64,000 bases of DNA from Gastranaerophilus sp944325835. Lineage in GTDB: Bacteria > Cyanobacteriota > Vampirovibrionia > Gastranaerophilales > Gastranaerophilaceae. Shown here piece after piece: positions 36,028 through 45,091 of the stretch (position 1 is the first letter of the stretch; each line of letters opens with the position of its first letter). The notes beneath the pieces were generated by a model that did no database searches, was not told where the DNA came from, and saw nothing but the letters and a program-made list of their open reading frames with translations. The stretch is from positions 1,240,001 through 1,304,000 of the forward strand of contig OZ007029.1 of the NCBI GenBank assembly GCA_963931575.1, read 5' to 3'. The position numbers and the translations under genes were made by a program.

Positions 36028-37029
36028 TTAGCCTTTCTTTGTACGGGAAAGCGCAAAATCAACTTTATCAAGCTGTTCTGTCTTATCCCCGAGCATCATT
36101 TTTTCAGCCTGCTCCAAAATTGAAACTACTAAATACCCATTGTGGCCGTCAGAACGGGCTTTTTTACCTTCTTCACAGCATCTGATAAAGTGCTGGCACT
36201 CAAGTTTTAACGGTTCAATCTCAAGGTAGTCGGAATGAATAACCTGCGAACTGTTTGCCACAAAGTTATCATAAATTGTCAGCTTGTTTTCAGCGAGCGT
36301 ATCATCAAGAATTGCTGTCGCCTTAGTTCCGCGCAGAAGGAGTACAACGTGTTTTTTCGGCGTAATCCAGCTATCCGAAATCTGTCCAATCATTCCGCCT
36401 TCAAACTCAATTCCGACATGGGTAATATCCATAATATTATTTCTTTCGGAAGAGCAGCCCAGCGCCGAAATTACGCGTACAGGGTCTTTCCCCGTCACAT
36501 AACTTATCATGGAAACATCGTGAGGCGCCAGATCCCACATAACACTTCTGTCATTTTTAAAATAATTCACATTGAGTCTGTCGCTTTGTGCGTAAACGAT
36601 ATCCCCGAGAACACCTTCTTCCACAAGCATTTTCAACCTGTTAACCGCAGGGTGGTAAAGAAGCAGGTGCCCGACCATAAGAACCAGATTTTTAGCTTCC
36701 GCAAGCTCCATTAAATCTTTTGCTTCCTGCGCCACTGTTGAAATCGGTTTTTCAACGTAAACATGCTTGCCGGCTTCCAGTAAAGCTTTAACTATTTTAT
36801 AGTGAGTGTGGCTCGGGGTAACAACAACAACACCGGTCACGATATCACTTTTCAGGATATCATTAAAATCTTTAGTAACTTTCACCCCCGGGTACTGCTC
36901 CTGAACCTTTTTCAAATTTTCTTCATCAAGATCACAAACGACTTCCAGCGCATTAAGATTGTAAAAATTCCTAACGATATTTCTACCCCAGCACCCGCAG
37001 CCAATAACAGCTATTCTTTGATTACGCAT
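36028..37029 (-). CDS. Gfo/Idh/MocA-family NAD(P)-dependent sugar dehydrogenase
   Basis: 333 aa. Start MRNQRIAVIGCGCWG at 37029 follows AAGGAAG; the ORF is open to 37101 without a ribosome site. Rossmann motif VIGCGCWGRN, and the EKP motif VYVEKPIS with the catalytic Lys. WDLAPHDVSMI gives the usual His/Asp site. Such enzymes often make 3-oxo or UDP-uronic-acid sugars for surface glycans, which fits the glycosyltransferase and acylation genes that follow to the right. Confidence 0.9.
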   Translation of the reverse strand: MRNQRIAVIGCGCWGRNIVRNFYNLNALEVVCDLDEENLKKVQEQYPGVKVTKDFNDILKSDIVTGVVVVTPSHTHYKIVKALLEAGKHVYVEKPISTVAQEAKDLMELAEAKNLVLMVGHLLLYHPAVNRLKMLVEEGVLGDIVYAQSDRLNVNYFKNDRSVMWDLAPHDVSMISYVTGKDPVRVISALGCSSERNNIMDITHVGIEFEGGMIGQISDSWITPKKHVVLLLRGTKATAILDDTLAENKLTIYDNFVANSSQVIHSDYLEIEPLKLECQHFIRCCEEGKKARSDGHNGYLVVSILEQAEKMMLGDKTEQLDKVDFALSRTKKG

Positions 37030-37099
37030 ATCTTCTTCCTTATTACAAATATTCCCTGACAGTATTATATTACAAAAAGGGATTTGGGCAAGGGTTTGC

Positions 37100-37145
37100 A
37101 AAAAGTTAATGAGTTAATAGGTTAATGAGTTAATAAGGAATATGA
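37100..37145. repeat. Short direct repeats GTTAATGAGTTAATA
   Basis: GTTAATGAGTTAATAGG and a second imperfect copy followed by AAGGAATATGACC. The reverse complement of the same string occurs at about 18588-18620 in the pseudopilin 1 leader. More TTAACTTATTAAC units lie at 37332-37352 between repeat copies A4 and A5. No gene in 37030-37510. Confidence 0.6.
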
Positions 37146-37181
37146 CCAAATGGATAAATAGTAGAATTAAGATTATTTCCT

Positions 37182-37298
37182 AATAAAGCAGTTCTCCGCC
37201 GCTCCGCCTCGCTGAACAGCGAGCCGTGGCGGCTTCGCTGCCTAATACGCCACTCAAAAGGCTCGCTCACGTTCCTTATCGCGAGCCTTTCTCGGACA
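37182..37298. repeat. Two-hairpin dispersed repeat, copy A4
   Basis: Outer stem GCCGC/GCGGC, inner CTCGCT/AGCGAG, second hairpin AAAGGCTCGC/GCGAGCCTTT. Same orientation as all other copies. Confidence 0.88.
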
Positions 37299-37355
37299 AT
37301 AATCCTAATTAACAGCAGCCGCAGGCTGCGATTAACTTATTAACTTATTAACTAT

Positions 37356-37510
37356 AATAAAGCAGTTCTCCGCCACTTCCGCCCCGCTGAACCGCGGGTC
37401 GTGCGTGGCTGCGCTGTCTAATACGCCACTCAAAAGTTTCGCTTGCGTGAGCGTGAGTTGCTATGCAACTCATTCACGCCACGTTCCTTATCGCGAAACT
37501 TTCTCGGACA
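37356..37510. repeat. Two-hairpin dispersed repeat, copy A5, with nested insertion
   Basis: Outer stem GCCAC/GTGGC, inner CCCGC/GCGGG; second hairpin AAAGTTTCGC/GCGAAACTTT whose loop holds an extra palindromic insert of about 35 nt (GAGTTGC-TAT-GCAACTC). Ends directly at the stop of the glycosyltransferase gene at 37511. Confidence 0.88.
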
Positions 37511-38464
37511 TTAAAAATGGAACCCGCTGTTATCGCCGAACCCGAAAGTATCATCTGCCGGTTTTTCTTCCGGCGGCTCCTCAGCCCGCATAGCTTCACG
37601 CTCAGCTTCAAGCGTTTTAAGAGCTTCCGTTCTGATAAGTTCAATTCTTGCAGCATAGTCCATAAAATACTGCTTATCCTGCGGCGGATAAAATTCCGCA
37701 AGTTTTTCCAACAACGGCTTCGGGAAACGAGAGTATTTAATCATATCCTCAAGAACATCATCCGTCATTTTATAAAGATTTCTGTAATTCTTAAAGAAAA
37801 TACGCGAGATTTCCTCGTTGGTTTTATCAGTAAGCGTATAAGATTTCTCACCGAATTTGCAGGTAACAATATTTTTCTCGAAAATAACCGGCTTGCACCG
37901 CGCCATAGTCATCCTGATTATCAAATCATAGTCAGCCATGATTTTAAATTTTTCATCAAAATAATCAACCTTTGCAATAGCGGATTTTTTGAACATCATT
38001 GCCTGACGAACACAAGGCGAAACTTCAAAAATATTATAAGGAGAAGGCGGGAATTCAAACACGAACCCGTCCGGATGCCTGCAATAAGCAGTAGCCATAA
38101 GGAAATCAGCCTCTTCTTCTTCCATAAGTTCAACACCCGTTTTGAGCGCGGTAATGTCATGCACAAAATCGTCACAGCTCAAAAACATTACATACTTACC
38201 CTTTGCGCGCAGCACGCCCTTATTGAACCCCTCAAACTTTGACGTGTCTTTTTCAGAATAAAAAGTAAAATACCCCTTGTTTTTATACTCTTTCAAAAGC
38301 TCAATTGTTCCGTCATTTGATTGGTTATCAATAACAATGGTTTCCATTTCATTTAGCGTTTGAATATCCAAAAGCTGTAACAAAAGGTTAAAATCATCAA
38401 CCTGATTTTTTTCTAAAAGATTGTGAGTAGTGATAATAACAGTTAGCAAAATTTCGTCCGGCAT
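37511..38464 (-). CDS. Glycosyltransferase family 2
   Basis: 317 aa. GT-A pattern: LTVIITTHNLLEK, ETIVIDNQSNDGTIEL and the metal-binding FLSCDDFVHD. It has no membrane helix; the C-terminal 30 residues are a disordered Glu/Pro-rich tail (EEPPEEKPADD). Likely acts in surface polysaccharide synthesis with the dehydrogenase on its right-to-left transcript side and the acylation cluster upstream. Confidence 0.9.
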   Translation of the reverse strand: MPDEILLTVIITTHNLLEKNQVDDFNLLLQLLDIQTLNEMETIVIDNQSNDGTIELLKEYKNKGYFTFYSEKDTSKFEGFNKGVLRAKGKYVMFLSCDDFVHDITALKTGVELMEEEEADFLMATAYCRHPDGFVFEFPPSPYNIFEVSPCVRQAMMFKKSAIAKVDYFDEKFKIMADYDLIIRMTMARCKPVIFEKNIVTCKFGEKSYTLTDKTNEEISRIFFKNYRNLYKMTDDVLEDMIKYSRFPKPLLEKLAEFYPPQDKQYFMDYAARIELIRTEALKTLEAEREAMRAEEPPEEKPADDTFGFGDNSGFHF

Positions 38465-38493
38465 ATAGTCTACTATCTCCTGTTGCCCGCCAT

Positions 38494-38601
38494 GTCATCC
38501 CGAATTTGTTTCGGGATCTGACCGGTATTGAAATCAGAATATATACTCTGACCCGCCTGTTCCGCGATGTTTGACAGATGCTGAAACAAGTTCAGCATGA
38601 C
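38494..38601. repeat. Composite palindromic repeat, copy B2
   Basis: GTCATCCCGAATTTGTTTCGGGAT at the left and GATGCTGAAACAAGTTCAGCATGAC at the right, each self-complementary, with unrelated sequence between. Lies in the 418-nt gene-free gap 38465-38883; the rest of the gap holds AT-rich sequence and presumably the promoter of the gene at 38884. Confidence 0.75.
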
Positions 38602-38883
38602 AAAAGAGGACTCTCTTATTTACATATTTTAATATTACCTGAAAAAAGCTTTATAAACAAGTTTGAAGTGCTACAATAATAGAAACCCTGATAATGCCTG
38701 ATACTCAAGCGCATGGGATATGCGGGAGTTCCGGATATTAAGAATTGTAAAATTTAATTAAAAAAATGCGCAATTTTTAAAATTCAGGAATTTTAATATA
38801 GTTGTAGTAGAATAAAGTAAAAGGTTATTATCTTTTATTAGGTAGAAACTAACAAATAGTGTATAGATAAAGGAGAATTACTT

Positions 38884-39975
38884 ATGTCAGAACAAAATCA
38901 AATGGCAATTAGCCCGGTTACCGCAGGCTTAACAGGCGCCGCAATTGGTGGTATTGGTAACTATTTCTTAGGGGTTGGTGCTGCACCGAAAAAAGGTTTC
39001 AAAGATACAAAAGAATTGTTAACCTTAGAACCAGACAAGTTTGAAGAACTTAAAAAGAAAATTGACGCCAGCAGCAATGAGGAAGCAAAAACAGAATTTA
39101 AAAAGTTAGAAGATGGTAGAAAAATCGTTTCTTCTGCCGGCGATACTCTTGAAAAAGAACAAGCTGCAGCAAGAAAAGAAATGAATGCCGCTATTGAAAA
39201 AGATTTAGAAGCAAACCTCACCGGTGATGCAAAAACTACATTCACGAATGCTGTTAAAACAGAAAAAGATGCTTTAACTAAAGCCCAAAATGACTATGCA
39301 ACAGTAGGTCAAGAAAGAAAAAAAGCCGGCACTGAATTAGCAAAAGCAAGAGAAGATTACAAAAATAAATTAACGACTAAATATAATGCAATTGTTAATG
39401 ACAAGGCAGACGGAACTTTAGGTAAACAATTAGCAGATTTAGAAGCTTCAAAAGCCGGTAAAACAGGCGATGAATTAGCAAAAATCGAAAAAGATATTAA
39501 AGCTAAAAAAGCAGAAATTCACGCAAAAGCATTAGAAGATGCAGACGTAAAAGCTGCAGCTGACAAATTAAAAACCGAACGTAAAGCCGTAACAACTGCA
39601 AATAAAGCAAAAATTGAGGCTGTACCTACCGCTCAGGAAGCTTACAACAAAAAATTAGTAGAATCTGCAGATGAAGCTCTTAAAGATGTAAAAGCTAACA
39701 AAGACGGTTCTGCTTTAGAAAAATTAAAAGCATTAGTTGAAGAAAAGAAAGCTATCTTAGCTAAGAAAGTTGAAGATGCTAAAAATGCAGAAGTTGAAAA
39801 ATTAGTAGGCGAAAACGGTTCATTGAAAGACCTTGATACAGGCAAATTCAAGAAATTCTTACCAAAAGCTAAAACTTGGCCGATAGTTATCGCAGCAGCA
39901 GCTTTAGGTCTTGCAGGCGTAGCTCTAGCTTATATGGTAGGCCCTAAAAACGCAACTCCTGCTGATGTGGCATAG
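38884..39975 (+). CDS. Ala/Lys/Glu-rich coiled-coil protein with C-terminal membrane anchor
   Basis: 363 aa. Residues 10-32 are Gly/Ala-rich and hydrophobic (TAGLTGAAIGGIGNYFLG). About 40-320 are low-complexity helical sequence with heptad-like Ala/Leu spacing, and residues about 335-352 form one membrane helix (IVIAAAALGLAGVALAYM). Strong ribosome site AAAGGAG. Low sequence complexity prevents a family call; a structural membrane-linked rod is plausible. Confidence 0.72.
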   Translation: MSEQNQMAISPVTAGLTGAAIGGIGNYFLGVGAAPKKGFKDTKELLTLEPDKFEELKKKIDASSNEEAKTEFKKLEDGRKIVSSAGDTLEKEQAAARKEMNAAIEKDLEANLTGDAKTTFTNAVKTEKDALTKAQNDYATVGQERKKAGTELAKAREDYKNKLTTKYNAIVNDKADGTLGKQLADLEASKAGKTGDELAKIEKDIKAKKAEIHAKALEDADVKAAADKLKTERKAVTTANKAKIEAVPTAQEAYNKKLVESADEALKDVKANKDGSALEKLKALVEEKKAILAKKVEDAKNAEVEKLVGENGSLKDLDTGKFKKFLPKAKTWPIVIAAAALGLAGVALAYMVGPKNATPADVA

Positions 39976-40141
39976 CCCGAGCAGAGGCAGGAGCAAGGCA
40001 AAGCCTTGCGAACAGGCGAACACGCGACCGGCAAAACCGCGATTTTGGCGGCAAGTGTGAGCGGTGCCGTTTAACGCGAGGGCGTAAAAGCTCACAAAAA
40101 ACGGGAAATCTATACAATAGACAATAAGTAATTTTCAAATA

Positions 40142-40172
40142 AAAAAAGCCATTCCTGACGGAATGGCTTTTT
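40142..40172. terminator. Bidirectional terminator
   Basis: AAAAAGCCATTCC-TGAC-GGAATGGCTTTTT between convergent genes. Confidence 0.92.
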
Positions 40173-40185
40173 GTTTTTTAATGTT

Positions 40186-41343
40186 CTATTTCATATTAAT
40201 AAACGGGATTGAATTGCCCATCATATATTGCGGCAAAATTCCGTTCCATTTTTGTACCGCTTCGTATTCAACAAGAGCTTTGTTTTGTGTCAGGGCGTTC
40301 GCTCTGATACTCATTGACTTCGCTTCTGCTTCCGCTGAAATAACCTTTTGTTTTGCTTCTTCCTGAATTTGAACGGTTTTATTTTTAGCTTTCAGAGCGT
40401 CTTGTTCTGCCGTTACTTTGCTTTCAATCGCGCGTTCAAAGACTTCGGAATATCCAATATCAATTATTTGGAAATCCGTTACGTTAACATATCTTTCTGT
40501 AAGCTGATCTTTTAATTTTGCGAGGATATCATTTGTTGCTTCTTCACGGTTTGCAACAAGATCCTGCGCGTTCCATTTACCGATAACGTCTTTGATCGTA
40601 CCTTCAAGAACAGGATTGATTACTTTTGAGACGTAATCCATACCTACTTCCTGATACATTCTATATGCGCTGTCCGCAACAAGATTATAGTTTACAACAT
40701 AAGAAATTTTTGCCTGTTGAATATCTTTTGTGTAAACGTGGGTTTGAGTAGTGTATTTTTGGGTTTTAACATCCATTTTCGCTATTCTCTGGATGTACGG
40801 CATGATAAAGTGCATACCTTCACCAAGGCTTTCCGGCGAAACTTTTCCCAGAGTAACTTTAACACCGCGTTGTCCTACCCCGACAACAACAATAGGGTTA
40901 CAAAGCAATACTGCTATCACAAACAGTATCAAAACTGTAACCACACCTGCTACACCATTTTTGTCCATGTTTTTTACCTCTTTTCCTGTATTTGTAATAT
41001 AACTTTGAAATTTATCTATAAAATCATTGAAAGGATTTACACCCGAAACCTTTTTATCATCAACCCAGGCTTCGACATCAATCACGTCATCATCTTCTGT
41101 TTTCTTTTTCGTTGCATGCCTGTCCATTTTAGAGAAATTTGCTTTGCGCCGCGCATTTTGTTTTGCGTTTACAATAAACGGCGGACTGAAAATCAGCACC
41201 AGAACGACAATGATAAAAATAAAATCAAACAAATTGCCCAATATGCCACTTTTTATAAGCGACGGTAATGTCATTGCCGCAATGACTCCTATAATTCCAA
41301 GAGTAACCAGAACTTCTGCAAGAGTGTAACTTTTATATTTCAT
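40186..41343 (-). CDS. SPFH/prohibitin protein fused to a pilin-like N-terminus
   Basis: 385 aa as read from ATG 41343, which overlaps the upstream stop (TAATG) and has GGAGGG before it. Residues 1-30 are a class III pilin signal (YTLAEVLVTLGIIGVIAAM). 33-60 is a second hydrophobic helix, 65-120 charged linker, 133-150 a third helix, and 150-385 a full SPFH/prohibitin domain (GVGQRGVKVTLGKV, EGMHFIMPYIQ, KVISAEAEAKS). An internal ATG at 40968 with GAGGT 7 nt before it would give a normal 260-aa prohibitin, so both products may be made. Confidence 0.8.
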   Translation of the reverse strand: MKYKSYTLAEVLVTLGIIGVIAAMTLPSLIKSGILGNLFDFIFIIVVLVLIFSPPFIVNAKQNARRKANFSKMDRHATKKKTEDDDVIDVEAWVDDKKVSGVNPFNDFIDKFQSYITNTGKEVKNMDKNGVAGVVTVLILFVIAVLLCNPIVVVGVGQRGVKVTLGKVSPESLGEGMHFIMPYIQRIAKMDVKTQKYTTQTHVYTKDIQQAKISYVVNYNLVADSAYRMYQEVGMDYVSKVINPVLEGTIKDVIGKWNAQDLVANREEATNDILAKLKDQLTERYVNVTDFQIIDIGYSEVFERAIESKVTAEQDALKAKNKTVQIQEEAKQKVISAEAEAKSMSIRANALTQNKALVEYEAVQKWNGILPQYMMGNSIPFINMK

Positions 41344-41540
41344 TATTGCCCTCCAAGTCCGAGAATCGACATAACAATAAAGGTTATAATTACAAGCAGC
41401 GCGAAACCGGCATAACCTATTAAAATTTCTTTGCCAAATCTTCTGTACATGTTAACGCCAAAAATCAGTCCGACCAGTGATATCACCAGATTTGTAATCA
41501 CCACGAACGCCAATAAAAAAATCAAAATTCTTACAGCCAT
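41343..41540 (-). CDS. Small membrane protein, 65 aa
   Basis: Two hydrophobic helices (LIFLLAFVVITNLVISLVGL and GFALLVIITFIVMSILGL) around a short positive loop (MYRRFGKE). No recognised family. Its stop overlaps the start of the pilin-SPFH gene, indicating coupled translation and possible joint function in the membrane. Confidence 0.7.
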   Translation of the reverse strand: MAVRILIFLLAFVVITNLVISLVGLIFGVNMYRRFGKEILIGYAGFALLVIITFIVMSILGLGGQ

Positions 41541-41597
41541 AATGCCTCTCTATCTTCTGAGTGAATTATAGCTTACTATAGAGTTTCTGCAATCATC

Positions 41598-43631
41598 TTA
41601 AAAGAGTACAATTTGAGGGAAAACCTCATCAATATACTTTTTAGCATCCTCAAGAGGGAAAACGCCGACAGAAAATTCTGCTCTGTTAATACCTGCCTGC
41701 TGCGCCCCCGGAACCTCTATCGGAGGGCCGGCAGGGGTCGTACGGCAAGGATTTGCCGGATTGGAAATTACACCGACGCTTCTTAAAAGCGTAATTTTCA
41801 GGGAATTTTCTTCAACCTCGTATTCGGTCAAACCTTTTGTAATGACGCCCAAACCCTGTGCCCAGACAAAGCGCTGCATCGGCGCAAAATTTGTTTTAAC
41901 TTCATGTCCGCGCTCGTGCGGGAGGTTTTCGCGAACCTTCCAATTTGGATTAAATTCGCGGCGGATTATTTCATTCATATCCTCGGAAAACGTTTCCGTT
42001 ACAGGAGCTGGAAGGTTAAATTTCGCTTGCCAGAGAGTATTTTTAAATTTGTTATCCCAAACAATTTTAAAATTCAAAAGACAGGAATTTTTGTCCAGAG
42101 TAATAAGAACATCAAAGAAAGTTGTTTTGACGTTTAAACCGACGCGCAAATCTCCCTCAAAAAGAATATCGTAAGAGATTATGAAGGCTCTTTCAGGTCG
42201 GTCGCCTGCGACAAGTCCATGGTTATATGTATCGCCCAGATCCCGAACACGTGTAAATTCAATGAAATTCTCCCATTTTCGGCCGTCAGCATAGAGGTTA
42301 AACTCGCCTTGTTCAATCTTCATTGTAAGGTGTTTGTTGCCGATTTCCGTATCAAGAATATGCAAAACATCGTCACTTGGCTCAACTTCGCGCAAATTCG
42401 TATAAAGCGTGCAATAATCCTCCGTCACAGGGATACGCTGAGTATCGTGAAGGAGCTTTGTTTCAAAGCCTTTGCGCTCGGCAACAACCTGACTTTCAAT
42501 CTGCGGACTTTCGTATTCAATAACGCCCTTAAAATCAGAAAGATTAACTAATCCGCTATGGGTTAAACGCAACTCCTCAACAATAGTGTTCACAATCTGG
42601 AGAACTTTTTTATACCTGATAACATTTTCCTCGTGCGTTTCATCGGTTGAACAGCCGCAAATCCCATCATGCGCCTGATTTTGCAAAAGTAACCTGTAAG
42701 CGTATTCAATCTGTGCGTCATACCCGCCGCCAAAATGCTTTTGCAGCTTATCAGCAAAATGCAGTTTATTAGAAGCCTCTACGTTCAACTGTTTTAATCC
42801 GGTACGCGCAGAGTAACTACCCGAAAGAATAAAGGTCGTTGAGTTATCACGAAGTTCGTCATTCCATTCAAACTGAGAGAAACGCTCTTTCACCGCATTA
42901 AAATAGTCAAAAGGAGTCCCCAATTGAATTTCATAATCTTCCAAAAGCCCATTTACACCTTCAATTTGCTCTGCGATATCCTCTTCCACTCCAAGGTGGT
43001 CCGCGCCGATTGGCAAAAGAAGCACTTCACCTGATTTTTGCGCAATCAAATCCAAATTTCTCTTTAGAAACTGTGCCTTTTCTTCCGTTGTCACCGGGGA
43101 GGAAAATATATCCATAAAGTACCCGCGGACCAAATTCACCGTATCGACCCCGTTGAATTTAAATTCCGCCGGAATAATATCAGGACACCCCCGCCATACC
43201 ATACATTTATCTATCCCGAATTCTTGCAAAATCTTTGGAACATTCCTGCTATGCCCAAAGGTATCCGCAAGATACCCGATAAAATCTTCACAGCCGAAGT
43301 CACGGGCGATTTTTAAGCCTATCTCAAGATTTTTTTCAAAACAAATGCGGTCAGTTAAAAATTCATCAACAAGACAGTAAAAAGGTCCTATAAAAAGTTT
43401 TTTTGCCTTCACCAACCGGCGGATAAGAGGTTCTTTTTCAGGTCTGATTTCAAGATAGTCAAGAAGCGCCGCGACCTGCCCGTCAAAATAGAAAGAAGGG
43501 ATTTTACCCGTCTCGAGCATCTCCAACACACGGTCAAACACACGGACAAGCCTCATCCTGAAAACTTCAAACTCTCTATACCACTCCCGATCCCAGTGAG
43601 TGTGCAAATACGCAATAACATGCTTTTTCAT
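41598..43631 (-). CDS. Glycoside hydrolase family 38 alpha-mannosidase-like
   Basis: 677 aa. N-terminal GH38 catalytic domain with THWDREW (zinc His/Asp) and ADTFGHS containing the expected nucleophile region; the middle (QNQAHDGICGCSTDETH) carries the further metal His; the C-terminal half is the beta-sandwich domain. No signal peptide, so cytoplasmic. It begins 37 nt after the AlgJ-like 1 stop and is likely the last gene of that operon, perhaps recycling mannosyl glycans. Substrate not known. Confidence 0.9.
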   Translation of the reverse strand: MKKHVIAYLHTHWDREWYREFEVFRMRLVRVFDRVLEMLETGKIPSFYFDGQVAALLDYLEIRPEKEPLIRRLVKAKKLFIGPFYCLVDEFLTDRICFEKNLEIGLKIARDFGCEDFIGYLADTFGHSRNVPKILQEFGIDKCMVWRGCPDIIPAEFKFNGVDTVNLVRGYFMDIFSSPVTTEEKAQFLKRNLDLIAQKSGEVLLLPIGADHLGVEEDIAEQIEGVNGLLEDYEIQLGTPFDYFNAVKERFSQFEWNDELRDNSTTFILSGSYSARTGLKQLNVEASNKLHFADKLQKHFGGGYDAQIEYAYRLLLQNQAHDGICGCSTDETHEENVIRYKKVLQIVNTIVEELRLTHSGLVNLSDFKGVIEYESPQIESQVVAERKGFETKLLHDTQRIPVTEDYCTLYTNLREVEPSDDVLHILDTEIGNKHLTMKIEQGEFNLYADGRKWENFIEFTRVRDLGDTYNHGLVAGDRPERAFIISYDILFEGDLRVGLNVKTTFFDVLITLDKNSCLLNFKIVWDNKFKNTLWQAKFNLPAPVTETFSEDMNEIIRREFNPNWKVRENLPHERGHEVKTNFAPMQRFVWAQGLGVITKGLTEYEVEENSLKITLLRSVGVISNPANPCRTTPAGPPIEVPGAQQAGINRAEFSVGVFPLEDAKKYIDEVFPQIVLF

Positions 43632-43668
43632 AACTTACTTTTATCATTAAAATGAAAATAATGCAAAA

Positions 43669-45079
43669 TCATTTCAATTTTAAACCAAGAATGTCTTTAA
43701 ATAAGCAGGCATTTACTACTATCACAACAGTATCAGGCTTATACTTTTCCATATCCTCAACTATCGGCACAGAGGAAAAGTCCCTGCCGGAAACAGGATT
43801 ATAACGCCTATTGACAATATGCTTATAATTTGCCTGCAAAAACTGTAAAACCCGTTCTCCAAACGAAGAATGAATAATATAAAGTTTTTCATCTGACCGC
43901 CCGTGCGGATTGTAAAATTCATAACTTAAACGGCTACCCGGTATAGGTGTAAGCTTAACATCGTCCTGATATTTATAGTCATAGTAAGAATACTCTCTAT
44001 CAAGAAGGTCTTTTCTTTGATTTAAGACCGGGAATTTTTTTATCAGTGAACCGTTAAAATAGTTTTTTCTTAAAAAGTCAACATTTCTGGTATTATTAGA
44101 TTTTGTAAGTTTATATTCATCAAGAGCAACAGGAGTTATGCCCAATTTTTCACACAGGAATTTATATACAACATAACTGCCGAATTCATTGTAATGGTGG
44201 TCATTATGGTAAACAAGGCTGTTTTTCTCCTGCTCCGTCCTGAAGGCATCAATATCGTAATAAATATTGATATTATCTGACAATTCCGCAACCATTTTCT
44301 CTAAAGATGTGAATTTGGGATTTATAAGCGGATAGACAGATCTGGCATCCATCACAAATTCCCTATCAGGAACAATAAATACAACAAGTTTAATATTCCG
44401 CTCAGCAAGGAAGCGATGTAATTCTTTGAGCTTTAAACTAACCCTTTCAGAATCAAACTCTCTTATAGAACACGCAAGGTTAATAAAAGTATTCTCTTTC
44501 TTGTTCCATATAGTATTGCTAAAACACGGATATTTATTAGGCAGTACAAAAGTTTTTACATAAAATTGGAACAATTCTTCCCGGAAATTAAATCTATCGC
44601 TAAACCAGCTGTCAAAATTCCGTCCAAAGTTATAGTTTATCCGGCCGTTTTTATCAATAAACGGTTTCCAAACAGCAAGATTACGATTCTCGGCAGGAGA
44701 AATTTTCTCCGTTGAAATCCGGCTCATCGGTATGAATAAGACTATAACGCATATAAGCAAAAATATTATATCCAAGCGGGAATAATGTTTTACAACCTTA
44801 AAATCCGCAAGATATGAAGTTAATTTATATGACAACAAATAACTCAGGACTAAAATTATTATAAAGATCATTGCGTCAAACTGTATGCTTGAGCGTACTT
44901 GAAAACTCTCCGGAGACACAAGCTCTATGCTGTTATTTTTAGGCGTTGAGAGCCCCCCCCCCCCCCCGAATAGAGGTCACAGTACTTTGCGGCTTAGGCC
45001 TTATCGTCAGCCAGACATTATGACTTAAACCTAAGATTACTAAAACTAATATAATACTTATTATAGTTCTTTTACGCAT
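43669..45079 (-). CDS. AlgJ/DHHW-like O-acyltransferase partner 1, poly-G interrupted (frame +1 as given)
   Basis: ATG 45079 lies 12 nt after the MBOAT stop. It codes a signal-anchor helix (IISIILVLVILGL) and 37 codons before G15; as given it ends after 46 aa. With 14 G it reads Arg-Gly4-Leu into the long ORF: 469 aa with a second helix pair and an exported SGNH/AlgX-like domain. DHHY (NDHHYNEFG) matches the DHHW motif. The Ser motif reads IHSSFG instead of the usual GDSF, so the Gly-Asp pair is lost. Role: transfer of acyl groups to a surface glycan. Confidence 0.8.
44953..44967 (-). repeat. Homopolymer G15 in AlgJ-like gene 1
   Basis: Fifteen bases at codon 38; 14 (or 11/17) would join the anchor to the catalytic ORF. 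Confidence 0.95.
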
Positions 45080-45091
45080 CTTACCCCCGCT

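Noticed and set aside
44669..44919. GTG 44919 as the natural start of AlgJ-like 1
   Set aside because: No ribosome site; ATG 45079, 12 nt after the MBOAT stop, adds a signal anchor that an exported enzyme needs.
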